From contig JBBSQD010000038.1 of assembly GCA_038258185.1 (NCBI GenBank), positions 1 to 31,344 on the forward strand: a stretch of 31,344 bases of DNA, in the 5' to 3' direction. Positions 30,652-31,344 of the stretch are shown piece by piece. How positions within the stretch are numbered: the first letter of the stretch is position 1; the number at the start of each line of letters is the position of its first letter. The notes beneath the pieces were generated by a model that was not told the origin of the DNA, made no database searches, and was given only the letters and a program-made list of their open reading frames with translations. Made by a program: the position numbers and the translations under genes. The DNA is from JAIOHN01 sp038258185. GTDB taxonomy: Bacteria > Chloroflexota > Anaerolineae > Aggregatilineales > Phototrophicaceae.

Positions 30652-31212
30652 TTATCTGACTTTATAGTGCAGCAGGACATTACCTGAGTCAAAATTGCGC
30701 GTTTCGGCCAGGGCAAAATCCAGGGCGGGAACGCCATCAAATAGTGCTTTGCCCTGACCGAGAACCGCCGGAGTCAGCGTGATAATCCATTCGTCGATCA
30801 GACCCGCTTTTGCAAGCTGCTGGACGATGGTGCCGCTGCCGAAAATGGTGATGTCAGCCCCTTCGCCCTGTTTTAAGGCTTTCACTGTGGGGATGATGTC
30901 ACTGCTGACCAGAGTCGAGTTCTGCCAATCAACCCCTTGCAGCGTGGTGGAGAATACCACCTTCTTCATCTGGTTCATCTCGCGCGATAAATTTCGGGCT
31001 GGCGCGGGGGCGCTGGCATCGTTCTCGATGGGCGGCCAGTAACCGGCGAACATCTCATAGGTCAGCCGACCCAATAAAAGCGTGTTCGGCTGCATCAGGT
31101 TATGAGCGGCCTCATCGACTGCGGTATCGTGGTTAAACCAGTCGATTTCCCCGTTGGGGCCAGCAAAAAAACCATCCAGCGAAATTCGATTCATCATGAC
31201 AATTTTGCGCAT
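30652..31212 (-). CDS. Dihydrofolate reductase/RibD-C-like family protein, second copy
   Basis: A 186-residue protein starting MRKIVMMNRISLDGFFAGPNGEIDWF, the classic N-terminus of the stand-alone RibD-C (YyaP/YwjB-like) group. TLLLGRLTYEMFAGYWP, KKVVFSTTL, ITIFGSGTIVQQLAKAGLIDE and ITLTPAVLGQGKALFDG follow. The ATG at 31212 has AAGGAG 6 nt upstream. It is a different subfamily from the gene at 27283, so a recent duplication is unlikely. A possible -10 (TATACT) lies at 31242-31247. The substrate is unknown. Confidence 0.93.
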   Translation of the reverse strand: MRKIVMMNRISLDGFFAGPNGEIDWFNHDTAVDEAAHNLMQPNTLLLGRLTYEMFAGYWPPIENDASAPAPARNLSREMNQMKKVVFSTTLQGVDWQNSTLVSSDIIPTVKALKQGEGADITIFGSGTIVQQLAKAGLIDEWIITLTPAVLGQGKALFDGVPALDFALAETRNFDSGNVLLHYKVR

Positions 31213-31287
31213 ATCTATCTCCTTATTCGGTTAATACAGGCAGTATAGATGGATAGCGCAGCGAATAATTGTACAAAACCGTCGCGT

Positions 31288-31344
31288 TTACAGGTAGGCA
31301 ACTACGCGCTGATCGGTGTGAAAGTCACTGACCCGTTGCGCGAG
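31288..31344 (-). CDS. Possible C-terminus of a gene entering from the right edge
   Basis: Minus-strand frame of 18 codons (LAQRVSDFHTDQRVVAYL) ending in TAA at 31288-31290. The composition looks coding, but the stretch is too short to name. A plus-strand frame starting at an ATG at 31249 is also open to the edge and cannot be excluded. Confidence 0.3.
   Translation of the reverse strand, partial: LAQRVSDFHTDQRVVAYL

Noticed and set aside
31249..31344. Plus-strand frame open to the right edge (starts MDSAANN)
   Set aside because: It has a weak ribosome site and overlaps the promoter region of the minus-strand reductase-like gene; 32 codons are too few to support a gene.

Overview
The window reads as an ordinary bacterial chromosome segment of roughly 50-55 % GC by eye. 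The organism is probably a member of the Chloroflexota (Anaerolineae-like). That placement is inferred from gene content and from the interspersed-repeat flavour, such as the peptide SPPLPNGERGPGGEG in a coding region. There is no rRNA or other marker here to prove it. No tRNA, rRNA, CRISPR array, intact insertion sequence or phage gene was seen.

Left part (1-13755, all on the minus strand). A metallophosphoesterase gene is followed by a large signal-peptide membrane protein, an ABC ATPase and an ABC-2 permease; the last three resemble a GldG/GldA/GldF-type set. Then comes a Bat/MoxR-type cluster: a 645-residue membrane protein with a very glutamine-rich middle, a GT87-like membrane glycosyltransferase, a MoxR AAA ATPase, a GNAT acetyltransferase, an M28 peptidase, a DUF58 protein, and a BatA/VWA protein cut by the window edge. 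Gaps are short and two genes overlap. Between the DUF58 and VWA genes sits a GxxExxY (PD-(D/E)XK-like) gene bracketed by inverted copies of an octamer repeat (RCGCAAAG).

Middle (13926-20893). This part holds a TIR-TPR protein, a small membrane-anchored protein, an asparagine synthase whose linker contains an in-frame interspersed palindromic repeat, a 460-nt non-coding stretch full of repeats, an AT-rich orphan gene, a Uma2-family gene and an orphan PAS-PAS histidine kinase. The asparagine synthase and Uma2 genes share a related upstream module: an extended -10 promoter plus the octamer repeat.

Right part (21129-31344). Housekeeping genes come first (gatB, ssb, msrB), with a GT39-like membrane protein and a secreted Gmad2-like protein. 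A small-enzyme region follows: two DHFR/RibD-C-like reductases, a methyltransferase divergent from a TetR regulator with a clear operator and promoter between them, an MBL-fold hydrolase downstream of the regulator, and a DinB-like protein.

The most interesting non-gene signals are: (i) two 83-nt palindromic elements about 12.5 kb apart, inverted relative to each other, whose central 20-nt palindromes differ only by compensated substitutions; (ii) the octamer-repeat family, which brackets or abuts two PD-(D/E)XK-type genes; and (iii) the repeat insertion inside the asparagine synthase reading frame.
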